This document shows, in pieces, positions 55,689 through 64,000 of a DNA stretch of 64,000 nt. The translations under genes and the position numbers were made by a program. Within the stretch, counting starts at the first letter, position 1. Every line of letters begins with the position of its first letter. The DNA is from Shewanella maritima (GTDB lineage Bacteria; Pseudomonadota; Gammaproteobacteria; Enterobacterales; Shewanellaceae): assembly GCF_004295345.1 (NCBI RefSeq), contig NZ_CP036200.1:1488001-1552000 (forward strand), written 5' to 3'. The notes below the pieces were generated by a model, which worked only from the letters and a program-made list of their open reading frames with translations, made no database searches and was not told the origin of the DNA.

Positions 55689-57575
55689 CTATATTTGGGC
55701 CAAATCCCCTTTACTTTCTAACCAACTTTTCCTGTCAGATGAACGCTTCTTAGCGAGCAACATATCCATAATTGCCAGCGTTTCTTCAGCATCATCTATA
55801 GTTAATTGCACCAAGCGGCGCGTGTTTGGGTCCATAGTGGTTTCACGCAATTGCAGCGGGTTCATCTCACCTAGACCTTTGAATCGTGTTACCTGCACCT
55901 TGCCTTTTTTCTTCTCAGCAACAATGCGATCTAAAATGCCGGTTTTTTCGTCCTCATCAAGGGCGTAAAACACTTCTTTACCTATGTCGATACGAAACAG
56001 CGGCGGCATAGCAATATAAACATGGCCCTTTTCCACAAGCACGCGATAGTGCTTTAGGAACAAGGCGCATAGCAAGGTCGCAATATGTAGTCCGTCTGAG
56101 TCCGCATCGGCAAGAATACAAATTTTTCCATAACGCAGTTCGTCGATTTTATCACTATCTGGGTCGCAGCCAATTGCCACAGAAATATCGTGCACTTCTT
56201 GAGAAGCGAGCACTTGCCCGGCGTCAACTTCCCAAGTGTTAAGAATTTTACCACGCAGCGGCATAATGGCCTGAAACTCGCGGTCACGTGCTTGCTTAGC
56301 ACTGCCGCCTGCCGAGTCACCCTCAACTAAAAACAGTTCGCCGCGCATTGGATCCTGACCACTACAGTCAGTCAACTTACCAGGCAGTGCAGGCCCAGAA
56401 GTGACCTTCTTACGCGCGACCTTTTTAGCCGCTTTAAGGCGCTTTTGCGCATTACTGATACATAGCTCAGCTAGCTGCTGCGCCAGCTCAGTGTTGGAGT
56501 TTAGCCATAGTGAAAACGCATCACGTACGATGCCAGATACAAAGGCTGAGCTTTGACGGCTTGAGAGCTTTTCTTTGGTTTGCCCAGCAAACTGTGGGTC
56601 TTGCATCTTGATTGATAAAATAAATGCGGCGCGATCCCAGATATCTTCTGGCGATAGTTTAATGCCACGAGGCATTAGATTGCGAAATTCACAAAATTCG
56701 CGCATCGACTCAAGTAAGCCTTGGCGGAAACCGTTAACATGGGTGCCACCAAGCGGTGTTGGAATCAGGTTTACATAACTCTCATTGAGGCTTTCACCGC
56801 CTTCAGGTAACCAGGTAATCGCCCAATCAGCGGCTTCTAGCTCACCTTTAAAGCTACCGATAAACGGTTCTTGAGGTAGCATTTCTGAGCCTTTCACCGC
56901 TTCTTTTAAATAATCGGGTAGACCGCTCTCATAGTGCCACTCTTGGCTTTCACCCGTTTGCTTGTTGGTGAACTTAATCTTTAGCCCTGGGCAAAGCACC
57001 GCTTTTGCACGCAGCAGGTAAACCAGCTTGGTTAATGAGAAATTAGCTGAGTCAAAATAACTGGCATCAGGCCAAAAGTGTACTCGTGTGCCAGTATTAC
57101 GGCGACCACAAGTGCCGACAACTTCCAGCTCTTCGACTTTAAAGCCATCTTCAAACGCCATTTGATAAACCTGTGCATTACGGCGCACAGTGACCTCAAC
57201 ACGGGTCGATAACGCGTTAACTACCGAGATACCCACACCGTGCAGGCCACCGGAGAATTGATAGTTTTTATTGGAAAATTTACCACCAGCATGCAGTTTG
57301 GTCAGAATAAGCTCTACGCCAGGAATACCTTCTTCTGGATGAATATCCACTGGCATACCACGACCATCATCAATCACTTCTAACGAGTTATCTTTATGAA
57401 GGATCACTTCGATTTTTGATGCGTGCCCCGCTAACGCTTCATCAACACTGTTGTCGATAACCTCTTGGCCGAGGTGGTTTGGTCTGGTGGTATCTGTGTA
57501 CATGCCAGGGCGGCGTTTTACAGGATCAAGTCCATTAAGGACTTCAATAGCATCAGAAGTATATTGGTTGGTCAT
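55689..57575 (-). CDS. parE: DNA topoisomerase IV subunit B ParE
   Basis: ATPase subunit of topoisomerase IV, 628 aa. It has the GHKL motifs (VIDNSVDEALAGHA, DDGRGMPVD, GLHGVGISVVNALS) and the TOPRIM domain with VEGDSAGGSAKQ, DADSDG and MRLGE-like FKGLGEMNP. ATG at 57575 (MTNQYTSDAIEVL) is the family start; the frame extends three codons to a GTG. Followed by the propeller gene and parC. Confidence 0.97.
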   Translation of the reverse strand: MTNQYTSDAIEVLNGLDPVKRRPGMYTDTTRPNHLGQEVIDNSVDEALAGHASKIEVILHKDNSLEVIDDGRGMPVDIHPEEGIPGVELILTKLHAGGKFSNKNYQFSGGLHGVGISVVNALSTRVEVTVRRNAQVYQMAFEDGFKVEELEVVGTCGRRNTGTRVHFWPDASYFDSANFSLTKLVYLLRAKAVLCPGLKIKFTNKQTGESQEWHYESGLPDYLKEAVKGSEMLPQEPFIGSFKGELEAADWAITWLPEGGESLNESYVNLIPTPLGGTHVNGFRQGLLESMREFCEFRNLMPRGIKLSPEDIWDRAAFILSIKMQDPQFAGQTKEKLSSRQSSAFVSGIVRDAFSLWLNSNTELAQQLAELCISNAQKRLKAAKKVARKKVTSGPALPGKLTDCSGQDPMRGELFLVEGDSAGGSAKQARDREFQAIMPLRGKILNTWEVDAGQVLASQEVHDISVAIGCDPDSDKIDELRYGKICILADADSDGLHIATLLCALFLKHYRVLVEKGHVYIAMPPLFRIDIGKEVFYALDEDEKTGILDRIVAEKKKGKVQVTRFKGLGEMNPLQLRETTMDPNTRRLVQLTIDDAEETLAIMDMLLAKKRSSDRKSWLESKGDLAQI

Positions 57576-57632
57576 AGTCCACACATTTTATTGGCAGCGT
57601 TAACATTGTTGTTTTGGTTATCAAGCTGAGAT

Positions 57633-58214
57633 TTATTGATCACTGAGCCCTAAAAACTGACAAATTCTGGCAAGGTGTGTTTCATAACCCACAAAGCTAT
57701 GATCGCCATTCGGCTCTAATAACATCTCGCAGCAGTGATATTTATGCAGTGCTTGTCGATAATCTAACACTTCATCACCAGTTTGCAACATAACAAAAAA
57801 TCGATCTGGATGACGGATAACCTCGGTATTGAACTCGGCTACATCGTCTTTGTGCTCAGGCAGTACCTGATAGTGCTCATCGGTATAGGGATTGTATTGT
57901 GGTCCGATAAAGTCTTCAAATAATTCAAATGGTTTTACCGCGGGGTTCACCAAAACGGCTTTTCCACCATATTTCTCAGCAAGATAACTGGCAAAATAGC
58001 CCCCTAATGACGAACCGATAAACATCAATGGCTGTGCACTTGCTTTTGCTTGCTCACAATATTCAACCAATAAGGCCATGGCCTTTTTAGGTTCTGTGGG
58101 TAATTGTGGTTGCTCGAATTGAAGCGCAGGATAGTGCTGGCGAATATAATTGGCGGTAACTACAGCTTTATCTGAAAGGGGGGAACTATTAAATCCATGT
58201 ATATAGAGCAGCAT
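57633..58214 (-). CDS. yqiA: YqiA family esterase
   Basis: Alpha/beta hydrolase of about 193 aa. The nucleophile is in FIGSSLGGYFA, the oxyanion strand is LLYIHGFNSSP, and the catalytic His is in GDHSFVGYE. E. coli YqiA hydrolyses short acyl esters. ATG at 58214 (MLLYIHGF) is chosen with GAGAGG just upstream. Part of the nudF-yqiB-cpdA-yqiA-parE operon. Confidence 0.93.
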   Translation of the reverse strand: MLLYIHGFNSSPLSDKAVVTANYIRQHYPALQFEQPQLPTEPKKAMALLVEYCEQAKASAQPLMFIGSSLGGYFASYLAEKYGGKAVLVNPAVKPFELFEDFIGPQYNPYTDEHYQVLPEHKDDVAEFNTEVIRHPDRFFVMLQTGDEVLDYRQALHKYHCCEMLLEPNGDHSFVGYETHLARICQFLGLSDQ

Positions 58215-58258
58215 AAATCCTCTCACTACGGGAACTGCGCTGCACTATCTTGTGCTAT

Positions 58259-59098
58259 TTAATACCCGCTGGCTTCATTATCAGGTGAGAATCGATCACC
58301 TGCGACACGATAAACTTGTGTCTGAATGCTACCATCGCTACCAAGCTCCAGCAAACGGTATCCGGGTTGCAAGCCATCTAAGGCAAAATAAGGCGACTTT
58401 GGCTTAAACTGAATACAAGTCGATGGTGTTGCCATCAGTGAGACTATGCCATGAGCCCCTTGGTACTCACTGTCATATGCCTGATGCACATGTCCCCACA
58501 AGATGCCTTTTACCTGAGGATATTGACCGACTTGCTCTAAAAATACGTCACCATTGCTCATACAGTGCTGATCTAGCCACTTACACTTAACCAGCACTGG
58601 GTTATGGTGCATCACCAATAAGGTATGTTTATTCGGCTCAGATTTTATCGCACCATCAATTAACTCAAACTGATCTTGCGCCATAAAGCCACCAGGCTTA
58701 CCACGCACAGTAGAGTCCAACATTAGAATTTGCCACTCACCAATAATAATCCGCTGATGACCAAACATGTGATCACCCTGCATATGCAAGTTCATCAGTC
58801 TTGGGTCATCATGATTACCAGGAAGATAATGGCAAGGAAGGTCTAACTTAGTAACATAATCAGCAAATTGCTGGTAAGAATCAGGCGAATAGTCTTGGCT
58901 AATATCACCAGTGGCTAGCAAAAGATCAGCTTGATAGTTGCTGGCGATAAAGGTGTCGAGCACGGCATTAAAGCTTTGCGCAGTGTTAACACCAAGTAAC
59001 TGAGATTCAGGATCAGCAAAGAGATGCGGGTCCGTCATTTGAACAAGACGAACGGAATCATTCTTTAACTTGGAATAATTCTTGGCTTCTGATTGCAC
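58259..59098 (-). CDS. cpdA: 3',5'-cyclic-AMP phosphodiesterase CpdA
   Basis: Metallophosphoesterase of 279 aa that breaks down cAMP, the ligand of CRP encoded at 14.6 kb. The metal-binding motifs are in QMTDPHLF, TGDISQD, LPGNHDD, MHHNP and GHVHQAYD. It is 32 bp upstream of the yqiA region and 36 bp after yqiB. Confidence 0.95.
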   Translation of the reverse strand: MQSEAKNYSKLKNDSVRLVQMTDPHLFADPESQLLGVNTAQSFNAVLDTFIASNYQADLLLATGDISQDYSPDSYQQFADYVTKLDLPCHYLPGNHDDPRLMNLHMQGDHMFGHQRIIIGEWQILMLDSTVRGKPGGFMAQDQFELIDGAIKSEPNKHTLLVMHHNPVLVKCKWLDQHCMSNGDVFLEQVGQYPQVKGILWGHVHQAYDSEYQGAHGIVSLMATPSTCIQFKPKSPYFALDGLQPGYRLLELGSDGSIQTQVYRVAGDRFSPDNEASGY

Positions 59099-59134
59099 TC
59101 AGTGGTCCCTAAATAATGTAATTAAAGAAAAGTG

Positions 59135-59560
59135 TTATGTAGGATCAACGACTTGCAGCTGTCCTATCTTTAGCAACTCTTCAAGAAATGCATTAACTTG
59201 ATACTTCTCGTCAGTTTGGTGCATAAATAAATTCGGGTAATCATACACTGGTTTAAGGCGGTAAATCTGCTGACTAGTTAACACTTCTGCTAATTGCGCG
59301 TCATGATATACCCGAACTCGGGCACAAGGCGACTTAAAAAAGTAGCTTGTAGGCAAATAACGAGAAAGCTCTAATAATTGCGTATATTTAGTGTTTTCAA
59401 CTAGTTTTACCGTCAATGTGCCGAATTCCCCTACCACATTCCAACAATCTTCCACTTCGGCATGCTCAGGCAGCCACTTCAAAATATGGCCGTAATTTCG
59501 GGTACATAAGGATAGGAAACCACTCACATTAGGTTGGTATTTCGGTTTGAGACTCGACAC
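59135..59560 (-). CDS. yqiB: DUF1249 protein YqiB
   Basis: Soluble protein of 141 aa belonging to DUF1249 (E. coli YqiB), function unknown. Family sequences are LCTRNYGHILKWLP, TKYTQLLELSRYLP and ARVRVYHDAQLAEV. Conserved position between nudF and cpdA. Confidence 0.92.
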   Translation of the reverse strand: MSSLKPKYQPNVSGFLSLCTRNYGHILKWLPEHAEVEDCWNVVGEFGTLTVKLVENTKYTQLLELSRYLPTSYFFKSPCARVRVYHDAQLAEVLTSQQIYRLKPVYDYPNLFMHQTDEKYQVNAFLEELLKIGQLQVVDPT

Positions 59561-59629
59561 ACTACACTCGGCTAATTAATTAAAAACATGCTCATCACAC
59601 ATGGCATAAATCACTATTTATGCGTTTTA

Positions 59630-59791
59630 ATACCAATCGGGGCAAAGAAGTGAGCAGGGATTACGCAGAAAAAATCGCTTAGAACAAGGCAGAAATTGCA
59701 GCAAGCTAGTTACCCTACCTTCAAAATTTTTAACGAAGTTATAAGCGATTTTAGCCAGTAAGGATGCTCACATACTTGTGCTGATTGGTAT
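59630..59791. mobile_element. 162-bp MITE-like repeat with 27-bp terminal inverted repeats
   Basis: The left end (59630-59656) starts ATACCAATC and finishes GTGAGCA; the right end (59765-59791) is its complement with about 20 of 27 positions matching, including perfect ATACCAATC and GTGAGCA blocks. It encodes nothing. The right end lies over the 3' end of nudF and gives it its last codons and stop. I recall elements with ATACCAATC ends as repeated in Shewanella, but that is memory, not a search. Confidence 0.65.
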
Positions 59792-60403
59792 CAACTTCTG
59801 GTAGTTTAGCATTAACCATTGTAAGCCGAGTACTGTTGACACATTATCTATCTCGCCATTTTGCGTCATGGCATAAGCCTGCTCACGAGACACAACATGC
59901 ACTTTGATATCTTCGGCTTCACTTTCAAGACCGTGAACTCCTGTAGCGACACTCGCATCAACCTTAGCTAGGTATAAATAAAAACGCTCTGTGGTCCCGC
60001 CAGGGCTTGCCAAATAACTGTTCACATATTGCCAATCTGATGCAGTAAGACCGGTTTCTTCGATTAATTCACGCTTAGCTACGTCAAGGTGGCTTTCATT
60101 AGGCTCTATCATTCCTGCGACCAACTCATATAACCAAACACTATCAGTCGTAGTGATTGCTGGTATTCGGATCTGTTCAATCAACACTACTTTGTCAGTA
60201 ATGGGATCATACGGCAGCACAACTACGGCGTGGCCACGTTCAAACACCTCTCTAACGACCTCGCCACTCCAGCCACCAGCAAATAACTTATGTCTAAATG
60301 TGTATTGCTCTAGCTTGAAAAAGCCTCGGTATAGAGGTTTGATTGATTTTATTTCTACGTCATCTTCGGCAGTAAAGCGCCCAGACAGGGATTCATCGGT
60401 CAT
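59768..60403 (-). CDS. nudF: ADP-ribose pyrophosphatase NudF
   Basis: Nudix hydrolase of 211 aa that splits ADP-ribose to AMP and ribose 5-phosphate. The Nudix box is GMIEPNESHLDVAKRELIEETG (about residues 94-115), with EETG supplying metal ligands. E. coli NudF ends with a basic tail after LQWLQLHYQNL; here LQWLMLNYQKL is followed by IPISTSM and a stop, and those codons lie in the MITE-like repeat at 59630-59791. The catalytic region is untouched. First gene of the nudF-yqiB-cpdA-yqiA-parE series, divergent from tolC. Confidence 0.94.
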   Translation of the reverse strand: MTDESLSGRFTAEDDVEIKSIKPLYRGFFKLEQYTFRHKLFAGGWSGEVVREVFERGHAVVVLPYDPITDKVVLIEQIRIPAITTTDSVWLYELVAGMIEPNESHLDVAKRELIEETGLTASDWQYVNSYLASPGGTTERFYLYLAKVDASVATGVHGLESEAEDIKVHVVSREQAYAMTQNGEIDNVSTVLGLQWLMLNYQKLIPISTSM

Positions 60404-60519
60404 TTTTTACACTCTCAAACGCCACTTTTACTTAAAAATGTGAACTCGCTAAATAATCAATAGGTAATATTTGAATGCTATCAAGGTACGAATAAATAAA
60501 AATCTGTTACACTTCCAAG

Positions 60520-60549
60520 TTGACTTGAAAATGCGACTCTTCTTACTAT
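60520..60549 (+). promoter_or_regulatory. candidate tolC promoter
   Basis: TTGACT at 60520-60525 and TACTAT at 60544-60549, 18 bp apart. The -10 overlaps the first palindrome, a typical repressor arrangement. Confidence 0.45.
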
Positions 60550-60581
60550 TTTATAGTAATCTCTTTACTGTTTTATAGTAA
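60543..60581. promoter_or_regulatory. twin palindromic operator upstream of tolC
   Basis: TTACTAT-TTT-ATAGTAA at 60543-60559 and TTACTGT-TTT-ATAGTAA at 60565-60581. The first is a perfect 7-bp dyad, the second has one mismatch. Centres are 22 bp apart, two helical turns, so two dimers could bind on the same face. The regulator is unknown. Confidence 0.55.
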
Positions 60582-60711
60582 TAAAAACCTTGATTAGATC
60601 AGAATGTTAAGATGACACATATTCTAATTTAATCTGGGTTACAGACTCTCAGTTATTACTGTTTAAATAAGTTAACTAAGCCTGACCAGGGCATGTCTAT
60701 AAGGGCAGAAC

Positions 60712-62007
60712 ATGAAATTCAAAATGGGTTCAATTTATGCAGCACTAGCATTCACTTTTGCTGCACCAGCAACACAAGCTGACGACTTACTTCAAATCTA
60801 CCAACAAGCGCTAACAAGTGACCCAGTAGTACTGCAGGCACAAGCGCAACGTGATGCTTTATATGAGCAAATTGAAGAAAATCGTGCTCCATTACTGCCA
60901 ACCATCAGTGCTAACGTTGGTTACGCAAAAGCATGGAACGACCCATCTGTAGACACTGACGGCTTTACTGGCGGTGTAAGCCTTAACCAAGTGGTATACG
61001 ATCACAGCGCATGGGTTGGTTTAAGTCTTGCTGAAAAAGCAGCTTCACAAGCTGACTCAGCGTATGCATCGCAACTGCAAAACCTGATTATTCGTGTTAC
61101 CACTGCTTACTTTGACGTGCTAACAGCTAAAGATAACTTTGAATTCCAAGGTGCAGAAAAGGCAGCGATTGAGCGTCAACTAGAGCAAACCAAACAACGT
61201 TTTGCTGTTGGTCTAACTGCGATCACTGACGTACACGAAGCGCAAGCTCAGTATGACTTAGCGTCTGCGCAAGAAATTCTTGCTGAAAACGATCTATCAA
61301 ACAGCTACGAAGCACTACGTGAAATTACCGGTATCGATCACAAATCAATCGACGCACTAGACACTATGCGCTTCTCTGCAGTGACACCTGCGCCAGCAAC
61401 TTCTAAAGAGTGGCTGACGATGGCAGAAACTAACAGCATCGAGCTGATGACTCAGCGTATTGGTAAAGACATTGCTAGCGAAACTATTAGCCTGTACAAA
61501 GCAGGTCACATGCCGTCGTTAAACTTCAATGCTGGTTACACAAACAACTTCCAGCAGACTCCTGATAGTAACGACTCAAACAACACCAACATTGGCCTAA
61601 CCTTAAGTGTGCCAATCTTTGAAGGTTTCCGCGTATCTTCAAAAGTAAAACAAGCTCAGTTCAACTTTGTTGAAGCAAGTGAGCGTTTAGAACAAACTCA
61701 CCGTGGTGTAGTGAAGAGCGTTCGTAATAACTTCAACAACGTATCTGCTTCTATCAGCTCTATCCGCGCTTATGAGCAGTCAGTTGTTTCTTCTGAGTCA
61801 GCGCTAAAAGCGACTCAAGCAGGTTTCGAAGTAGGTACTCGTACTATCGTTGACGTACTGAACCGTACTCGTGACCTTTATGATTCTAAGCGTCAGCTTT
61901 CTCAAGCTCGTTACGGCTACATCAAGTCTATCTTAGCGCTTAAGCAAGCTGCAGGTACGCTAAACGAAGACGACGTAATTGCGGTTAACAATGGTTTAGA
62001 GAAATAA
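60712..62007 (+). CDS. tolC: outer-membrane channel TolC
   Basis: Trimeric outer-membrane efflux duct, 431 aa. It has a signal peptide (ending ATQADDLLQ), two outer-membrane efflux repeats with the long periplasmic helices (LTAKDNFEFQGAEKAAIERQL and VSSESALKATQAGFEVGTRT), and strand regions with FNAGYTN. It is slightly shorter than E. coli TolC (493 aa with signal) because the C-terminal tail is missing. It serves AcrB-type pumps and type I secretion. A terminator follows. Confidence 0.95.
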   Translation: MKFKMGSIYAALAFTFAAPATQADDLLQIYQQALTSDPVVLQAQAQRDALYEQIEENRAPLLPTISANVGYAKAWNDPSVDTDGFTGGVSLNQVVYDHSAWVGLSLAEKAASQADSAYASQLQNLIIRVTTAYFDVLTAKDNFEFQGAEKAAIERQLEQTKQRFAVGLTAITDVHEAQAQYDLASAQEILAENDLSNSYEALREITGIDHKSIDALDTMRFSAVTPAPATSKEWLTMAETNSIELMTQRIGKDIASETISLYKAGHMPSLNFNAGYTNNFQQTPDSNDSNNTNIGLTLSVPIFEGFRVSSKVKQAQFNFVEASERLEQTHRGVVKSVRNNFNNVSASISSIRAYEQSVVSSESALKATQAGFEVGTRTIVDVLNRTRDLYDSKRQLSQARYGYIKSILALKQAAGTLNEDDVIAVNNGLEK

Positions 62008-62039
62008 TCTAAGCCATTAGCAAGCGCTAATTAAACAAT

Positions 62040-62067
62040 AAAAAAACCGCCATTTGGCGGTTTTTTT
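62040..62067. terminator. bidirectional intrinsic terminator
   Basis: AAAAAACCGCCA, two bases, TGGCGGTTTTTTT between convergent tolC and the beta-barrel gene. Confidence 0.92.
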
Positions 62068-62086
62068 ATTGCTGCGAACTTGTCGA

Positions 62087-62809
62087 TTAGAAAACTAATT
62101 CAACACCAGCGAATGCACCTTTGGTTTTGGTATCTTGGGTAGTGCCTGAGAAACCATTCACATCAAAGTTAAACTCTCGGTAACCAACACGGATACGAGT
62201 ATCTAGCGCCACACCATCAAACTCCCAGCCAAGACCTGCAGAGTAATCGTGGACGCCAGATTCATCAACGCCTTGCATCAACTCAGCAAAGGCGAACAAG
62301 CCTAAACCTGGGATGCTAGCTTGACCATTGACATAACCCATTACCACGCCACTATCTACGTCTGTAGCAGGAAAACCAACGGCTGGTGCATTCATGTAAT
62401 CAACTCGAACTGAACCATGAAACTTCTTATAGGCTGCACCAATATCTAACTCAACTATGCTGTTATCCAACAGCTCATAGTACAATACAAAATCCGTATT
62501 ACTTAGCTTGTTATATACTGTGTAGTCTTTATCATCCGCAGTGAAAGCACCTTTATTATCTATGCTATTCTCGCGGATTTTTACGTTTGGGATTAATGGG
62601 ATAGGATGCTCAACAGCAACCCAAAAACTGCCTCGATTGTTCGACTCATAGTTAATGTCTTGTCGAGTACCCGCATCACCACTTAAGGTGCCTTCAGGGT
62701 CAGCTTGCCACAAATCGCCGCCCACTTTGAATCCAACAACAGTGGCAGCTTGCGCAGTTGAAACACTCATTAAGCCAACCAGCGCGGTTGCAATAAGAGA
62801 CTTCTTCAT
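62087..62809 (-). CDS. TIGR04219 family outer-membrane beta-barrel protein
   Basis: A 240-aa protein with a clear signal peptide (MKKSLIATALVGLMSVSTAQA). The mature part alternates polar and non-polar residues and ends with a terminal Phe (GAFAGVELVF), the signature of an outer-membrane barrel. I recognise the TIGR04219 pattern (VGFKVGGDLWQADPEGTLS). Function unknown. It begins two bases after the DUF2333 gene stops, so it is cotranscribed with it. Confidence 0.85.
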   Translation of the reverse strand: MKKSLIATALVGLMSVSTAQAATVVGFKVGGDLWQADPEGTLSGDAGTRQDINYESNNRGSFWVAVEHPIPLIPNVKIRENSIDNKGAFTADDKDYTVYNKLSNTDFVLYYELLDNSIVELDIGAAYKKFHGSVRVDYMNAPAVGFPATDVDSGVVMGYVNGQASIPGLGLFAFAELMQGVDESGVHDYSAGLGWEFDGVALDTRIRVGYREFNFDVNGFSGTTQDTKTKGAFAGVELVF

Positions 62810-62811
62810 GA

Positions 62812-63783
62812 TTATCCTTGAGAAAGTAAGTTAGTTAGATCAATCACCGCAGCATTTGCACGGGATATATAATTCGCCATCACTAGCGAGTGGTTTGCAA
62901 CAAGACCAAAACCACTTCCATTTAATACCATCGGGCTCCAAACGGTTTCTTGAGTTGCTTCGAGCTCGCGAATAATTTGTCGCAGACTGACTTCGGCATT
63001 TTTCTTTTCTAGCACGTCAGCAAAGTCGACTTCGACCGCTTTCATAAAGTTTAACAATGCCCAAGCACTGCCACGACTTTCATAAAATACGTCATCAACT
63101 TTCCACCAGCTAGTTTTAATCTCGCTGCTAGCAAAACCTGGCGTTGACTGCCTAGCGGCACTGTCGCCCGCTAAGTCAGTATTCAGTCTGTCTTGACCCA
63201 CACTTGCTGATAAACGTTGCGAGATACTACCAAGGCGTTTTTGTACCTCTTTTAACCATTCATTTAGGTTGTCTGCGCGAGCGTAGAATTGTGCCTGACT
63301 ATTTTGCGGATCGCTAATTTTTGCGCGGTATAATTTTAGTAGCTTAATGGCTTCTTTGTACTCACCTTCAGCACTTGGCACTAACCAGCTAGTATGGGAA
63401 ATATTTAGCTTAGAATGCGCGGCCAATAAGTCTTGATCAGCCGTAGATTGGGATTGTGAACGGCTAAACTCTTTACGCATTATTAGCGCCAAATCACGAG
63501 TTTGTTCTAACGCGCCAAATTCAAACGCAGGCATGTTATCCATCATCACAGAAGGCGGCATTACATCATTTGCAAGCCAGCCACCAGGCTTAGTAAGCAA
63601 GGTGTCCATGGTATTAATTAACGCGCTAGTAGTGGCATAACCAATTACATGCTCGCTGTCATTCGTACCATAAATTTCTGGCTCTAATGGCTTTGGCTCA
63701 TTGCTCCACCACACACTCAATGCGTAGCCGATAAAAAACAGCAGGCCAATTAAGCCCAAAATTCGATTACGAGTTATCTGCAT
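62812..63783 (-). CDS. DUF2333 family inner-membrane protein
   Basis: A 323-aa protein with one N-terminal transmembrane segment (ILGLIGLLFFIGYALSVWW) and a long periplasmic helical domain (TKPGGWLANDVMPPSVMMDNMPAFEFGALEQ). DUF2333 proteins are widespread in gammaproteobacteria with no known function. It lies between the partial copper-chaperone gene (19 bp upstream) and the barrel gene (2 bp downstream). Confidence 0.9.
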   Translation of the reverse strand: MQITRNRILGLIGLLFFIGYALSVWWSNEPKPLEPEIYGTNDSEHVIGYATTSALINTMDTLLTKPGGWLANDVMPPSVMMDNMPAFEFGALEQTRDLALIMRKEFSRSQSQSTADQDLLAAHSKLNISHTSWLVPSAEGEYKEAIKLLKLYRAKISDPQNSQAQFYARADNLNEWLKEVQKRLGSISQRLSASVGQDRLNTDLAGDSAARQSTPGFASSEIKTSWWKVDDVFYESRGSAWALLNFMKAVEVDFADVLEKKNAEVSLRQIIRELEATQETVWSPMVLNGSGFGLVANHSLVMANYISRANAAVIDLTNLLSQG

Positions 63784-63802
63784 AATAACGCTCCCTTAAA
63801 AA

Positions 63803-64000
63803 TTAGTGATGGTGATGATGCGCATGCTCATCACTGGCGCTGGCCTTCTTCTTGACCGGCAGCTCTATCGCTTGCTCTGTGCCATTACTAAAGTGCAAAG
63901 TTAGCGACACAGTGTCATCCACCACTAATGGTTTAGCTAATCCTAACAACATAATGTGATCGCCAGATGGCTGCAGCGTTAAGCTTGCATGAGACGCTAA
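63803..64000 (-). CDS. PCuAC-like copper chaperone, 3' end only
   Basis: The last 66 codons of a gene that runs off the window. The sequence LQPSGDHIMLLGL matches the copper-chaperone PCuAC core, in which the His and Met of HIML bind Cu(I). The tail after a basic linker ends in HAHHHHH. PCuAC proteins deliver copper to cytochrome oxidase in the periplasm. The signal peptide cannot be seen because the 5' part is outside the window. Confidence 0.8.
   Translation of the reverse strand, partial: LASHASLTLQPSGDHIMLLGLAKPLVVDDTVSLTLHFSNGTEQAIELPVKKKASASDEHAHHHHH

Larger units (their letters stand above)
60404..60711. other. divergent regulatory region between nudF and tolC
   Basis: 308 bp holding the promoters of both genes, including the candidate tolC promoter and two palindromes listed separately. 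No reading frame. Confidence 0.6.

Overview
The window looks like chromosomal DNA of a marine gammaproteobacterium of the Alteromonadales, most likely Shewanella. The grounds are the gene orders (yheS-yheT-yheU-prkB-crp, sspA/sspB with petABC, hflC to tsaE, psd-mscM, and parE-yqiA-cpdA-yqiB-nudF/tolC), the ast arginine-succinyltransferase cluster, moderate GC content and the protein sequences themselves. Almost everything is core genome. There is no prophage, plasmid, intact IS, CRISPR array or secondary-metabolite cluster.

Layout. 0.1-2.6 kb: ABC-F factor YheS and a TIGR02444 protein. 2.7-5.4 kb: a small arsenate-detoxification operon (arsR, ArsJ-associated GAPDH, arsJ). 5.7-10.5 kb: an M3 oligopeptidase lipoprotein and a two-gene GMC dehydrogenase with a Tat-signal small subunit. 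10.7-15.3 kb: yheT, yheU, prkB, a Sel1/TPR protein and crp. 15.3-17.7 kb: a PepSY protein with a PhoP/PhoQ-like two-component system. 17.9-22.5 kb: the ast operon (astC/argD, astA, astD) ending in a DUF1338 gene. 23.1-27.9 kb: a frameshifted HDOD gene, an S9 peptidase lipoprotein and pabA, with a MITE-like element at the pabA 3' end. 28-31.7 kb: sspB, sspA and the cytochrome bc1 operon. 32.4-40.9 kb: the hflC-hflK-hflX-hfq-miaA-mutL-amiB-tsaE superoperon. 41.0-42.8 kb: an uncharacterised gene and a reiterated tRNA-Gly(GCC) array. 42.9-49.7 kb: orn, rsgA, psd, a frameshifted EamA gene and an MscM-type channel. 49.7-52.1 kb: glycerophosphodiesterase, 2-hydroxyacid dehydrogenase and bfd. 52.2-60.4 kb: parC, a PQQ-type beta-propeller protein, parE, yqiA, cpdA, yqiB and nudF. 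60.7-64 kb: tolC, a beta-barrel protein, DUF2333 and the 3' end of a PCuAC-like copper chaperone.

The most unusual structure is the tRNA-Gly array. It holds five apparently intact tRNA genes interleaved with six 53-nt fragments that carry the tRNA 5' half and part of the anticodon arm but no T arm. Part of the array is a 73-bp tandem repeat and part a 180-bp duplication. Two small elements with terminal inverted repeats (27041-27334 and 59630-59791) overlap the 3' ends of pabA and nudF and supply their last codons and stop codons. A pair of near-identical palindromes 22 bp apart overlaps the predicted tolC promoter. Two genes (HDOD and EamA) are broken by one-base shifts in G runs; these could be real mutations, phase variation or sequence errors.
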